A program made the position numbers and the translations under genes. 15,893 nucleotides of DNA, from positions 1 through 15,893 of the forward strand of contig CAIVYX010000133.1 in NCBI GenBank assembly GCA_903910245.1, written 5' to 3'. The stretch is from an uncultured Opitutia bacterium. Its GTDB lineage: Bacteria > Verrucomicrobiota > Verrucomicrobiia > Opitutales > UBA953. Numbering within the stretch: the stretch's first letter is position 1; each line of letters starts with the position of its first letter. Below, one piece after another: positions 6,984 through 13,332 of the stretch. The notes under the pieces are model-generated. The model worked only from the letters and a program-made list of their open reading frames with translations. It ran no database searches and was not told the DNA's origin.

Positions 6984-7574
6984 ATGTTCACCGGGCTAGT
7001 CCAGGGAGCCGCTAAGGTCCTTACCATCGCTCCGCGCGACAAGGACGGAGCCCGTCTGACCTTTGCCCACCCCCTGCTCGCCTCCGCCAAGGCGGGCGAC
7101 AGCATCGCTACCAATGGATGCTGTCTGACGGTCGTCGACCCACAGGGCGACCAAGCCAGCTTCGACCTCCTCGCCGAGACGCTTCGCCTGACCAATCTCG
7201 GTGACCTCCGCCCAGGCTCGGTCGTCAATATTGAACCCAGCCTCCTGCCGACTGACCGGCTGGGCGGGCATTTCGTGACGGGACATATTGACGGCTGCGG
7301 CGAGATTCTCTTTTTCGGGCAGGTTGGCGCCGACTGGCGTCTTGATATCCAGGCTTCCGACGCCTTCCTGCGCCACGTCGTGCGCAAGGGCTGTGTTGCC
7401 GTCGATGGCATGTCACTGACGGTGGCCGACTTGATTCCCAGCGGCTTCCGCATTTGGGTCATCCCGCACACGCTGGAAGTGACCAACCTCTCAGGCCGGA
7501 AGGCCGGAGACCGGGTCAACCTCGAGTCAGACCTGTTGGCTAAGTACGCCGAGAAGCTCCTAGGCAAGGCCTAG
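6984..7574 (+). CDS. ribE: Riboflavin synthase, alpha subunit
   Basis: A 196-residue enzyme of the last step of riboflavin synthesis, in which two molecules of 6,7-dimethyl-8-ribityllumazine yield riboflavin and a pyrimidinedione; the active form is a cytoplasmic trimer. It begins with the invariant MFTGL. Two tandem lumazine-binding barrels are visible: the first (about 1-95) contains GDSIATNGCCLTV and ends near VNIEPSLL; the second (about 96-190) starts at GGHFVTGHIDGCG and repeats the motif as CVAVDGMSLTV. The length is close to the usual 200-215. The ATG at 6984 is fixed by the MFTGL signature, yet it has no Shine-Dalgarno and lies 13 nt after a terminator stem. No other rib genes and no FMN riboswitch are seen nearby. 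The gene converges on the DUF374 gene with only four bases between their stops. Confidence 0.95.
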   Translation: MFTGLVQGAAKVLTIAPRDKDGARLTFAHPLLASAKAGDSIATNGCCLTVVDPQGDQASFDLLAETLRLTNLGDLRPGSVVNIEPSLLPTDRLGGHFVTGHIDGCGEILFFGQVGADWRLDIQASDAFLRHVVRKGCVAVDGMSLTVADLIPSGFRIWVIPHTLEVTNLSGRKAGDRVNLESDLLAKYAEKLLGKA

Positions 7575-7575
7575 G
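7559..7575. repeat. Symmetric hairpin at the ribE / acyltransferase convergent junction
   Basis: CCTAGGC (7559-7565) and GCCTAGG (7569-7575) are perfect inverted arms around a three-base AAG loop. The right arm includes the TAG stop of ribE, so the hairpin lies over the last codons. It would form in RNA from either strand, as expected of a bidirectional terminator, but no U-tract follows on either side. A transcription-ending role is therefore only a suggestion. Confidence 0.4.
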
Positions 7576-7578
7576 CCC

Positions 7579-8238
7579 TTACGCGGGATCAGTTGAAGTC
7601 TCGTCCAAGCGGGCCTTTAATCGGGCGGAGATGACTTCGTCAGCTTCGCCTTCCGTAGGCATCGGCTCGCGCTCCAAGGTGACTACCACTTTCGAGAATG
7701 GAATCGGCATCGCGAACCGATCCCAACTGCGCATACGCCAGCAAGCATCGTAGCGGATACCCATGACGACGAAGGGGCTGCGCGTCAGGCGAGCGAGCGA
7801 CACCGCCCCCGTCTTGAACTCAAGGGCGGGACCCTTCGGTCCGTCCGGAGTGATGCCGGTATGATTACCCGCGCGCATGGAGCGAGTGAGGGTGATCAAA
7901 GCGGCGGCGCCGCGACGATTGGAAGACCCCCGGACCGCGGCGATACCCATGAACCTGAAGAAAGCGACCAGCCAAGCGCCGTCCTTACTTGTACTGATGA
8001 GCGCCGTCACCGGTCGGGAGAAGTATCGGTTCGCGACCCACGACGAGACGAAAAGCTTATCGTGCCAGAGTAACAAGACCACGGGGCCTTCGGAATCGTC
8101 GATGCGCTCGACGTTACACCTGAAACGCAAAGTGGCCAGCCACAGGCGAAAGAACAGCGCCATCGGCACGACCCAAACCCAATGATACCATGGTACCACC
8201 GCCGGGGCATCGGAATGTTCTTTGGAGGCGTCGGACAC
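7579..8238 (-). CDS. DUF374-family lysophospholipid/lipid acyltransferase-like protein
   Basis: A 219-residue protein of the LPLAT superfamily, DUF374 branch, expected to transfer acyl chains to a membrane lipid such as a lipid A or phospholipid precursor at the inner membrane. Evidence is the LLLWHDKLF segment with the catalytic-type His, ISTSKDGAWLVAFFRFMGIAAVRG, and the hallmark TPDGPKGP followed by KTGAVSLARLT. The Asp of the HX4D motif of classical acyltransferases is not at its usual place, which I recall as common for DUF374. A hydrophobic stretch at residues 17-36 probably attaches it to the membrane. The start is GTG at 8238. It is the last gene of the minus-strand group headed by mazG, 39 nt after the Nudix gene, and has its own strong Shine-Dalgarno. 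Exact substrate is unknown. Confidence 0.85.
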   Translation of the reverse strand: MSDASKEHSDAPAVVPWYHWVWVVPMALFFRLWLATLRFRCNVERIDDSEGPVVLLLWHDKLFVSSWVANRYFSRPVTALISTSKDGAWLVAFFRFMGIAAVRGSSNRRGAAALITLTRSMRAGNHTGITPDGPKGPALEFKTGAVSLARLTRSPFVVMGIRYDACWRMRSWDRFAMPIPFSKVVVTLEREPMPTEGEADEVISARLKARLDETSTDPA

Positions 8239-8250
8239 TCCCCCTCTATC

Positions 8251-8258
8251 TCACCTCC
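8251..8258 (-). promoter_or_regulatory. Unusually strong, distant ribosome-binding site of the DUF374 gene
   Basis: The minus strand reads GGAGGTGA, eight bases that match the consensus anti-16S complement and by far the best Shine-Dalgarno in the window. It lies 12 bases before the GTG start, longer than usual, and a second purine run (GAGGGGGA) directly abuts the GTG. No other in-frame start lies at the ideal distance, so the GTG remains the best choice. Confidence 0.5.
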
Positions 8259-8277
8259 CCACGGTTAGTTCAAACAA

Positions 8278-8826
8278 TTACGCAGACAGACCCAAAGCAC
8301 GACGGATATCCTGCCTGCGAAATAAGTGCACCAGCGGCGTTGCGAACACCGCCGGCTCGGCCTTGGCCCAAGACCAGACCTCGGCGGGAGTTCGCCAAAG
8401 CAGGGAGTCCACCTCGAATTCGGCGAGCTTCGTCGGATGGTCGCCGCGCAACAAATAGGAACGGACGAACTCATTCCCGAGGTCCGCGTGCCAGGGGGCG
8501 TAGTCGATCTCGAGCAAGGCCGCGGGCGGAACGGCGACACCTAGTTCCTCGTGCAGTTCCCGAACGGCCGCTCGCAGGTAATCCTCGCCGGAGTCTACAT
8601 GGCCGGCGCACGAAGAACTGAGCAGGCCCGGGCAATTATCCTTGGCATAGGAACGACGCTGGAGGCAGAGCTGCCCGTCATCCCGGAGCCAAAAGATATG
8701 AATCGCTCGGTGGAGCAAGCCCCGCCGATGGATCTCGCGACGGAACTCCTGACCAACGACATCATCACGTGCATCGACGACATCGAACACTTCATCCGGC
8801 GACTGGCCCACTTCGGAATGGCTCAT
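8278..8826 (-). CDS. Nudix hydrolase (IPP-isomerase-like/YfcD-type)
   Basis: A 182-residue Nudix protein, a Mg-dependent enzyme class that cleaves nucleoside diphosphates linked to another moiety. The complete Nudix box GX5EX7REUXEEXGU spans residues 75-97: Gly75, Glu81, Arg89-Glu90, Glu93-Glu94, Gly96. The N-terminal DEVFDVVDARDDVVG and HRAIHIFWLRDDGQLCLQRR are typical of the subgroup that also includes isopentenyl-diphosphate isomerase and E. coli YfcD; the isomerase active-site residues cannot be confirmed here, so a hydrolase call is safer. I start it at ATG 8826, which overlaps the stop of the YgjP-like gene (ATGA); the longer frame begins with TTG at 8853 and lies inside that gene. Tight coupling with two upstream genes of nucleotide-hydrolysing families suggests a shared role in nucleotide clean-up, though the substrate is not known. 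Confidence 0.9.
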   Translation of the reverse strand: MSHSEVGQSPDEVFDVVDARDDVVGQEFRREIHRRGLLHRAIHIFWLRDDGQLCLQRRSYAKDNCPGLLSSSCAGHVDSGEDYLRAAVRELHEELGVAVPPAALLEIDYAPWHADLGNEFVRSYLLRGDHPTKLAEFEVDSLLWRTPAEVWSWAKAEPAVFATPLVHLFRRQDIRRALGLSA

Positions 8827-9548
8827 CGTCCGAGGTCCATGATGACATTCCAACGCTTGTTCAGCTCCCGGTCATGCTTCTTCCAATCCGGATCCCAGGC
8901 GGCCAATTGATTCCAGAAGCGATCGGAATGATCCATGTGACGGCGATGGGAAAGCTCATGCAGGATGACGTGGTCGTGTAACATCGGCGGGAGCAGCACC
9001 AGCCGCCAATTCAGCGACAGAGCGCCCGTCGTCGAGCACGACCCCCAACGAGTGGTCTGATCACGCACACTGACCTGCTCGACCGTCACGCCCACCTTAC
9101 TGCTCAACCGGTCGACGGCCAAACCGAGACCAGTTTCAGCCAAGCGCCGGATAACCCGGACGGCGCCTTGCTCTGGGTCGGCCGATGGCATCACAAGATT
9201 CACCTTATCTTCGGTCTTCGAGATGCGGATACTCCCACGAGTACCCGGCTCGGTCTCGATTGCCAACAAGCGGTCATCCAGGGTAACCCACGGGAACTTC
9301 CGCAGATGCGAAGTGAGCGAAGGCTGGACGGTACGGGCCTTGGCGAGCACGCGTTCCAACCAAGGAAGATTGTCGCGGAGAAAAGCCAGCGCGGAGGCAT
9401 GCGAGGCGTGCGGTGGATAAGTAAGGATGACTTTCGGCCCAGGCTTGACCGACAGCCTGACACGAGTGGTACGAGCGGAGACGCACGGCCAGACCAGCAG
9501 GGGGCGTCCGCCGACATGCACGGTGATGGGCTGGTCGTCCTGCTCCAT
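8823..9548 (-). CDS. YgjP/DUF45-family metal-dependent hydrolase (M48-like, HExxH)
   Basis: A 241-residue protein of the YgjP/DUF45 group, long annotated as a zinc metallopeptidase. The metal site is HELSH (His197, Glu198, His201) with a likely third ligand His207 in HMDHSDRFW, and the flanking TTRWGSCSTTGALSLNWRL and LLPPMLHDHVILHELSH match the family closely. In E. coli the family member YgjP has been described as a UTP pyrophosphatase rather than a protease; I rely on memory for that. The ATG at 9548 is chosen because the family-like sequence starts at once (QPITVHVGGRPL) and AAGG lies upstream; the longer open frame to 9770 adds an Arg-rich stretch antisense-in-frame to mazG and is not real. 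It begins two bases after the mazG stop and overlaps the Nudix start by four bases. Confidence 0.85.
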   Translation of the reverse strand: MEQDDQPITVHVGGRPLLVWPCVSARTTRVRLSVKPGPKVILTYPPHASHASALAFLRDNLPWLERVLAKARTVQPSLTSHLRKFPWVTLDDRLLAIETEPGTRGSIRISKTEDKVNLVMPSADPEQGAVRVIRRLAETGLGLAVDRLSSKVGVTVEQVSVRDQTTRWGSCSTTGALSLNWRLVLLPPMLHDHVILHELSHRRHMDHSDRFWNQLAAWDPDWKKHDRELNKRWNVIMDLGR

Positions 9549-9550
9549 GC

Positions 9551-10210
9551 TCAACCTTGAGGGGCGCGAAGTTCGGCCTCGGCGACGACCTTGGCCGTCT
9601 GCCGCCGCAAAGCCGAGTCCGGATCGATGCCGGCATCCCGGCAGGCGGCGATCAGCTCGAAGAGTTTCCGGCCGGCAGCTTCCTCGGTCAGTCCTTGGGC
9701 CTGGGCGTCGACCTGGGCGACAGCGACGGTCGCTCCGGCATCGAGCTGCTTCTTGCGGACCTGCTTCCACACTTCACGGGCGGTCAGGATGGCGTTGAGC
9801 GAAGGTGGCAGATCCTTGAAGACCGTGGGCTTCTGGGCGCCCTTCTCCTTCAGTTTAATCTGCTCCCACTGCGTCACGACCGCGTCAGAAGTTCCGAGCT
9901 TGGCGCCGTCACCGAAGACATGCGGATGCCGACGGATCATCTTTTCGTTCACCTCGCGGGCGACGTCGTCGAAAGTGAACTTGCCGGCTTCGGAGGCCAT
10001 CTGCGTGTGCATCGCAATATGGAAGAGCAAATCACCCAACTCTTCCCGGAGATTGGCGTCGTCGTTGCGATCGATCGCCTGGACGAGCTCAGCGACTTCT
10101 TCGACCAGGCAATCGCAGATGGTGCGATGCGTTTGCTCGCGGTCCCAAGGGCAACCGTCGGGTGCACGAAGTCGGGCGGTGGTCGTAAGCAGATGGTCGA
10201 TGCCGGGCAT
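9551..10210 (-). CDS. mazG: MazG-family nucleoside triphosphate pyrophosphohydrolase with degenerate C-terminal domain
   Basis: A 219-residue MazG, which hydrolyses NTPs or dNTPs to the monophosphate and pyrophosphate. The N-terminal all-alpha NTP-PPase domain is intact: GCPWDREQTH near 19-28, metal-binding EEVAELVQAI (Glu37, Glu38, Glu41) and EELGDLLFHIAMH (Glu57, Asp60), then RRHPHVFGD. The C-terminal half aligns by eye with the second MazG domain (LPPSLNAILTAREVWK, then GRKLFELIAACRDAGIDPD), but the EExxE helix is missing and the Asp of the GDLLF motif is Arg181. E. coli MazG is about 263 residues, so this one is short. ATG 10210 is used; extending the frame upstream runs antisense through trpC and has no family similarity. 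It leads the four-gene minus-strand group and diverges from trpC. Confidence 0.92.
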   Translation of the reverse strand: MPGIDHLLTTTARLRAPDGCPWDREQTHRTICDCLVEEVAELVQAIDRNDDANLREELGDLLFHIAMHTQMASEAGKFTFDDVAREVNEKMIRRHPHVFGDGAKLGTSDAVVTQWEQIKLKEKGAQKPTVFKDLPPSLNAILTAREVWKQVRKKQLDAGATVAVAQVDAQAQGLTEEAAGRKLFELIAACRDAGIDPDSALRRQTAKVVAEAELRAPQG

Positions 10211-10286
10211 GACCTGATGCAGAAGGCAGTAAGGAAGGGAGTCAAAACGATTGCCAGAAGCCCCGGGAGCGCTTGCTTTAGGGCCA
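10211..10286. promoter_or_regulatory. Divergent intergenic region between mazG and trpC
   Basis: This 76-base gap is the longest in the window and must hold the promoters of both the mazG group and trpC-rsmA. On the plus strand TTGCCA at 10251 is a fair -35, but the bases 17 further on (TGCTTT) are a poor -10. AGGG lies three bases before the trpC GTG. I see no leader peptide rich in tryptophan, no attenuator hairpin and no T-box-like structure, so trp-specific control is not evident. Confidence 0.35.
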
Positions 10287-11078
10287 GTGGACAAGCTAAC
10301 CGAAATCATGGACGCCAAGCGGCGGGAAATCGCCCCGTTTGCCCGGCCGGTCACGGATACCGAGCTCGCGGCCTTCGCCGGCAAGCAGTCGACGCCAGGT
10401 TTCCGCCAGTCCTTACTGGTCCCGGGGCGCCTCAGCGTCATCGCGGAAGTCAAACGGGCCTCACCAAGCGTCGGTCAGATTCGCGCAGCCGTGGACGCCG
10501 TTACCCAAGCCTGCGCTTACGCCGCCGCCGGCGCCGACTGCCTCTCCGTTCTCACCGAAACGAAGTACTTCCAAGGGGAACTTAAGGACCTCGTCCAAGT
10601 CGTCCAAGATCAGCGTTCCTGGGCCCGCCCCCTCCCCTGTATCCGCAAGGACTTCATGGTGCACCCTTACCAAGTACTAGAAGCGGCCCAAGCCGGGGCC
10701 CGCTGCATCCTGATCATCGTCCGCGGCCTGACTGACGAAGAGATCGTCCCGATCCACCGTTCGGCCAAGCTCGCTGGCCTGGACACGCTCTTCGAAGTCC
10801 ACGACGAAGCCGAACTCGAGCGCGCCCTCCGCCACGACCCCGACATGGTCGGCGTGAATAACCGCAACCTTTCCACTTTCCAGATCGACCTGTCTTTCGC
10901 CGAACGCGTCATTCCGCACATGCCGAAGTCCGTCCTGAAGGTTGCCGAGAGCGGCATCAAGACGGTCGAAGACGCCGCCCGCATGCGAGCCGCTGGCGCG
11001 CAGGCCCTCCTCGTCGGCGAGTCCCTCATGCGTGAGCCGAATCCGGCCGCGCTCATGAAGGCGTTGCAAACCGCATGA
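10287..11078 (+). CDS. trpC: Indole-3-glycerol phosphate synthase
   Basis: A 263-residue TIM-barrel enzyme that converts carboxyphenylaminodeoxyribulose phosphate to indole-3-glycerol phosphate in tryptophan synthesis. Conserved sites are IAEVKRASPS (Glu54, Lys56, Ser59), CIRKDF (catalytic Lys121), LFEVHDE (Glu170), GVNNRNL (Asn191-Asn194) and the phosphate-binding AESGI (221-224) and LLVGESLM. The start chosen is GTG at 10287, because VDKLTEIMDAKRREI matches the family N-terminus and AGGG lies three bases before it; an ATG seven codons later would cut into the first helix, and a TTG at 10251 would add 12 unlike residues. No other trp gene is present, so the pathway is scattered. Its stop overlaps the rsmA start (ATGA), coupling it to rRNA modification rather than to other trp genes. 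Confidence 0.95.
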   Translation: MDKLTEIMDAKRREIAPFARPVTDTELAAFAGKQSTPGFRQSLLVPGRLSVIAEVKRASPSVGQIRAAVDAVTQACAYAAAGADCLSVLTETKYFQGELKDLVQVVQDQRSWARPLPCIRKDFMVHPYQVLEAAQAGARCILIIVRGLTDEEIVPIHRSAKLAGLDTLFEVHDEAELERALRHDPDMVGVNNRNLSTFQIDLSFAERVIPHMPKSVLKVAESGIKTVEDAARMRAAGAQALLVGESLMREPNPAALMKALQTA

Positions 11079-11908
11079 ACGAGGGCCCGCTTTCGCCAAA
11101 CGAGACCCGGGACCTGCTGGCCCGCCTCTCCCATATGCCCAAGAAATGGCTCGGGCAGAATTTCCTGATCGACGGAAATATCGTCCGCAAGTCGCTCGAG
11201 CTCGGCGAGGTCAAGGCCGGCGACACGGTCGTCGAAGTCGGCCCCGGACTCGGGACACTGACCCGCACGCTGCTCTGCGCCGGCACCGACCTCTACGCAA
11301 TCGAGGCTGACCGCACGATGCACTTCCACCTGACAGAATCACTACTGCCTCACTTCCCGAAGACCTTCCACCTGAAGGAAGGTGACGCTGTCGACTTTCC
11401 ACGCGCCGGACTCGACGCCCCGACCGACGGCTCATTCAAAGTCATCGCCAATCTTCCTTACGCGATTTCCACGCCGTGGATGGATGCGATCTGCGCCGGA
11501 CCCCACCCCTCGATGATGGTGCTGATGCTCCAGCGTGAGGCTGCCGAACGTCTCACGGCTGATGTCGGCACGGGACATTGGTCCGCAGTCACTGCACAGG
11601 TCCACCTGGTGTTCGAGAAGGTCAAAGTGCACCCAGTACCCGCCCAGTCGTTCAACCCGCCGCCCAAGGTCGATTCGTGCCTGCTGGTGCTCCGTCGTCG
11701 ACCCGACGCCAAGCGCCTCAGCCCCCGTGCCCGTGAAGTCGCCCGCATGCTTTTCACCCAGCGACGCAAGCAGGTCGGCTCCGCCGCCAAGAAACTTTTT
11801 CCGGGCGCCGCGGATGTCACCGCCTGGTTGGCGGACCTGCCCCGCTACGGATTGACCAGTTTGGCACGCCCAGAGGCGATTCCAGCTGAAGCCTGGTTGA
11901 CTCTCTAA
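11075..11908 (+). CDS. rsmA: 16S rRNA (adenine1518/1519-N6)-dimethyltransferase
   Basis: A 277-residue SAM-dependent methyltransferase (KsgA) that dimethylates two adjacent adenines in the terminal helix of 16S rRNA and acts as a late check in small-subunit assembly. Motifs in order are KKWLGQNFLID (motif X), VVEVGPGLGTLT (motif I), AIEADR (II), EGDAVDF (III), VIANLPYAISTP with Asn126 (IV, catalytic NLPY), LMLQREAAERL (V) and SFNPPPKVDSCLLVLRR (VIII), then TQRRKQV. The C-terminal helical domain is present and the length is usual. The ATG at 11075 overlaps the trpC stop; about 20 residues precede motif X, normal for the family. No Shine-Dalgarno is seen, so initiation may depend on coupling with trpC. 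The 44-base gap to rimO contains only a weak GGGG/CCCC hairpin without a good U-tract. Confidence 0.95.
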   Translation: MNEGPLSPNETRDLLARLSHMPKKWLGQNFLIDGNIVRKSLELGEVKAGDTVVEVGPGLGTLTRTLLCAGTDLYAIEADRTMHFHLTESLLPHFPKTFHLKEGDAVDFPRAGLDAPTDGSFKVIANLPYAISTPWMDAICAGPHPSMMVLMLQREAAERLTADVGTGHWSAVTAQVHLVFEKVKVHPVPAQSFNPPPKVDSCLLVLRRRPDAKRLSPRAREVARMLFTQRRKQVGSAAKKLFPGAADVTAWLADLPRYGLTSLARPEAIPAEAWLTL

Positions 11909-11952
11909 CGCATGGGGTTGCTTTCCGCCCCTTCTCTGCTCCTTATCCCGCC

Positions 11953-13332
11953 ATGTCCGTAAAAGTAGGCCTCGTCTCCCTTGGCTGCGCCAAGAACCTC
12001 ATCGATTCCGAGATCATGATTGGTCACCTCGCTCAGGCCGGTATGTCCATGACCGCCGATGCCTCGGAAGCCGACGTGGTGATCGTCAACACCTGCTCCT
12101 TCATCGACGCCTCGAAGCACGAGGCTCTGGAAGCCATCTATGAGATGAGCGACGGCAAGGCCACCGCCCGCAAGAAAGGCCAGAAGCTCATCGTCGCCGG
12201 GTGCATGTCCCAGCGCTACCAAGGGGCCCTGCCCGTCGTCGAAGGCGCCAAGGGCCGCGTCGAACTACCGAAGGTCGACGCGTTTATCGGCCTCGACCAG
12301 GTCACGAACATCGTCCCGGTCATTCATAAGGTCATGGGCGGCGAAGCCGGCATGACCGAGTTTCTCTCCAAGACGACGACCTTCATCCCGGATTTCGACA
12401 CCCCTCGCTTCCGCCTGACGCCACGCCATTCGGCCTACATCAAGATCGCCGAAGGCTGCAATCACCCCTGCACGTTCTGCATCATCCCGCGCATCCGCGG
12501 ACGCCATCGCAGCCGCACGGTCGAATCCGTGGTCAAGGAAGCCCGTCAACTCGTCGCCGAAGGCGTGAAGGAGTTGAACCTGATCTCTCAGGACACGACT
12601 TACTTCGGCATGGACCGCTGGACCGATGGCCGCCCGAACCCGCGCAGCAAGGTCGATTCCTCCAAGGGCGAATCGCTCGCCTCCCTCCTCCGCGAGCTTG
12701 ACCAAATCGAGGGTGATTTCTGGATTCGCCTATTGTACACGCACCCGGCCCACTGGAGCGACGAGCTCATTGAGACCATCGGTCAGTCCAAGCATGTCGT
12801 CCGCTACGTAGATATCCCCCTCCAGCACGTCTCCGACAAGATGCTCGGCGCGATGCAGCGCGAGACCAATGGTGCCTACATTCGCGATTTGATTGCACGC
12901 ATGCGCGCGGGCATTCCAGAACTCGTCATCCGCACGACTTTCATCGTCGGCTTCCCCGGTGAGACCGAAGAAGACTTCACCGAACTCCTCGCCTTCCTCG
13001 AACAGACCAAGTTCGATCGTGTGGGCGTATTCAAGTACTCGAAAGAAGAAGGCACCAAGGGTGCCAAGATGGAAGGCCACCTCTCCGACGAGGTGAAAGC
13101 CGATCGCTACGCCCGCGCCATGCTCCTGCTCCAGCGTCTTTCCAAGCAACGCGGTGAAGCCTTCGTGGGGCGCAAGCTCCGCGTCCTCGTCGAAAGCCCA
13201 GGCGTCGCCCGCAGCGTCGGCGATGCCATGGAAATTGACGGCATCGTCAAGGTGTCGAAGAAACTCCCGATCGGCGAGTTTGCTGAGGTGACCGTCACCG
13301 GCGCCGAGGAATACGACCTAATCGCAAAGTAA
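11953..13332 (+). CDS. rimO: Ribosomal protein S12 (Asp89) methylthiotransferase
   Basis: A 459-residue radical-SAM methylthiotransferase that adds a methylthio group to an Asp of ribosomal protein S12. The N-terminal MTTase domain begins SLGCAKNLIDSE, the wording that separates RimO from MiaB, and holds the three auxiliary-cluster cysteines Cys12, Cys48 (NTCSF) and Cys84 (AGCMS). The radical-SAM cluster is Cys169-Cys173-Cys176 in GCNHPCTFCIIPRIRGRHRSR, followed by DIPLQHVSDKML and RTTFIVGFPGET. A C-terminal TRAM-like beta domain (about 390-459: LRVLVESPG to GEFAEVTVTGAEEYDL) binds the target. ATG 11953 fits the family start; its leader is pyrimidine-rich with no Shine-Dalgarno. It may share a transcript with trpC-rsmA. 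Its TAA directly abuts the stop of the convergent SNF2 gene. Confidence 0.96.
   Translation: MSVKVGLVSLGCAKNLIDSEIMIGHLAQAGMSMTADASEADVVIVNTCSFIDASKHEALEAIYEMSDGKATARKKGQKLIVAGCMSQRYQGALPVVEGAKGRVELPKVDAFIGLDQVTNIVPVIHKVMGGEAGMTEFLSKTTTFIPDFDTPRFRLTPRHSAYIKIAEGCNHPCTFCIIPRIRGRHRSRTVESVVKEARQLVAEGVKELNLISQDTTYFGMDRWTDGRPNPRSKVDSSKGESLASLLRELDQIEGDFWIRLLYTHPAHWSDELIETIGQSKHVVRYVDIPLQHVSDKMLGAMQRETNGAYIRDLIARMRAGIPELVIRTTFIVGFPGETEEDFTELLAFLEQTKFDRVGVFKYSKEEGTKGAKMEGHLSDEVKADRYARAMLLLQRLSKQRGEAFVGRKLRVLVESPGVARSVGDAMEIDGIVKVSKKLPIGEFAEVTVTGAEEYDLIAK

Noticed and set aside
9549..9770. N-terminal extension of the YgjP-like protein
   Set aside because: The added residues are Arg/Gly/Pro-rich out-of-frame readings of mazG; the family-like sequence begins at the ATG at 9548.
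10211..10453. N-terminal extension of MazG
   Set aside because: It reads antisense through trpC and shows no MazG similarity; the family start is at 10210.
9557..10585. A 342-codon plus-strand frame across mazG and the start of trpC
   Set aside because: It is antisense to mazG and out of frame with trpC; both of those have clear family motifs and this frame has none.
11909..11952. Possible terminator or promoter between rsmA and rimO
   Set aside because: The GGGG/CCCC stem has only four pairs with a ten-base loop and no real U-tract, and the TTGCTT hexamer has no credible -10; read-through into rimO is as likely.
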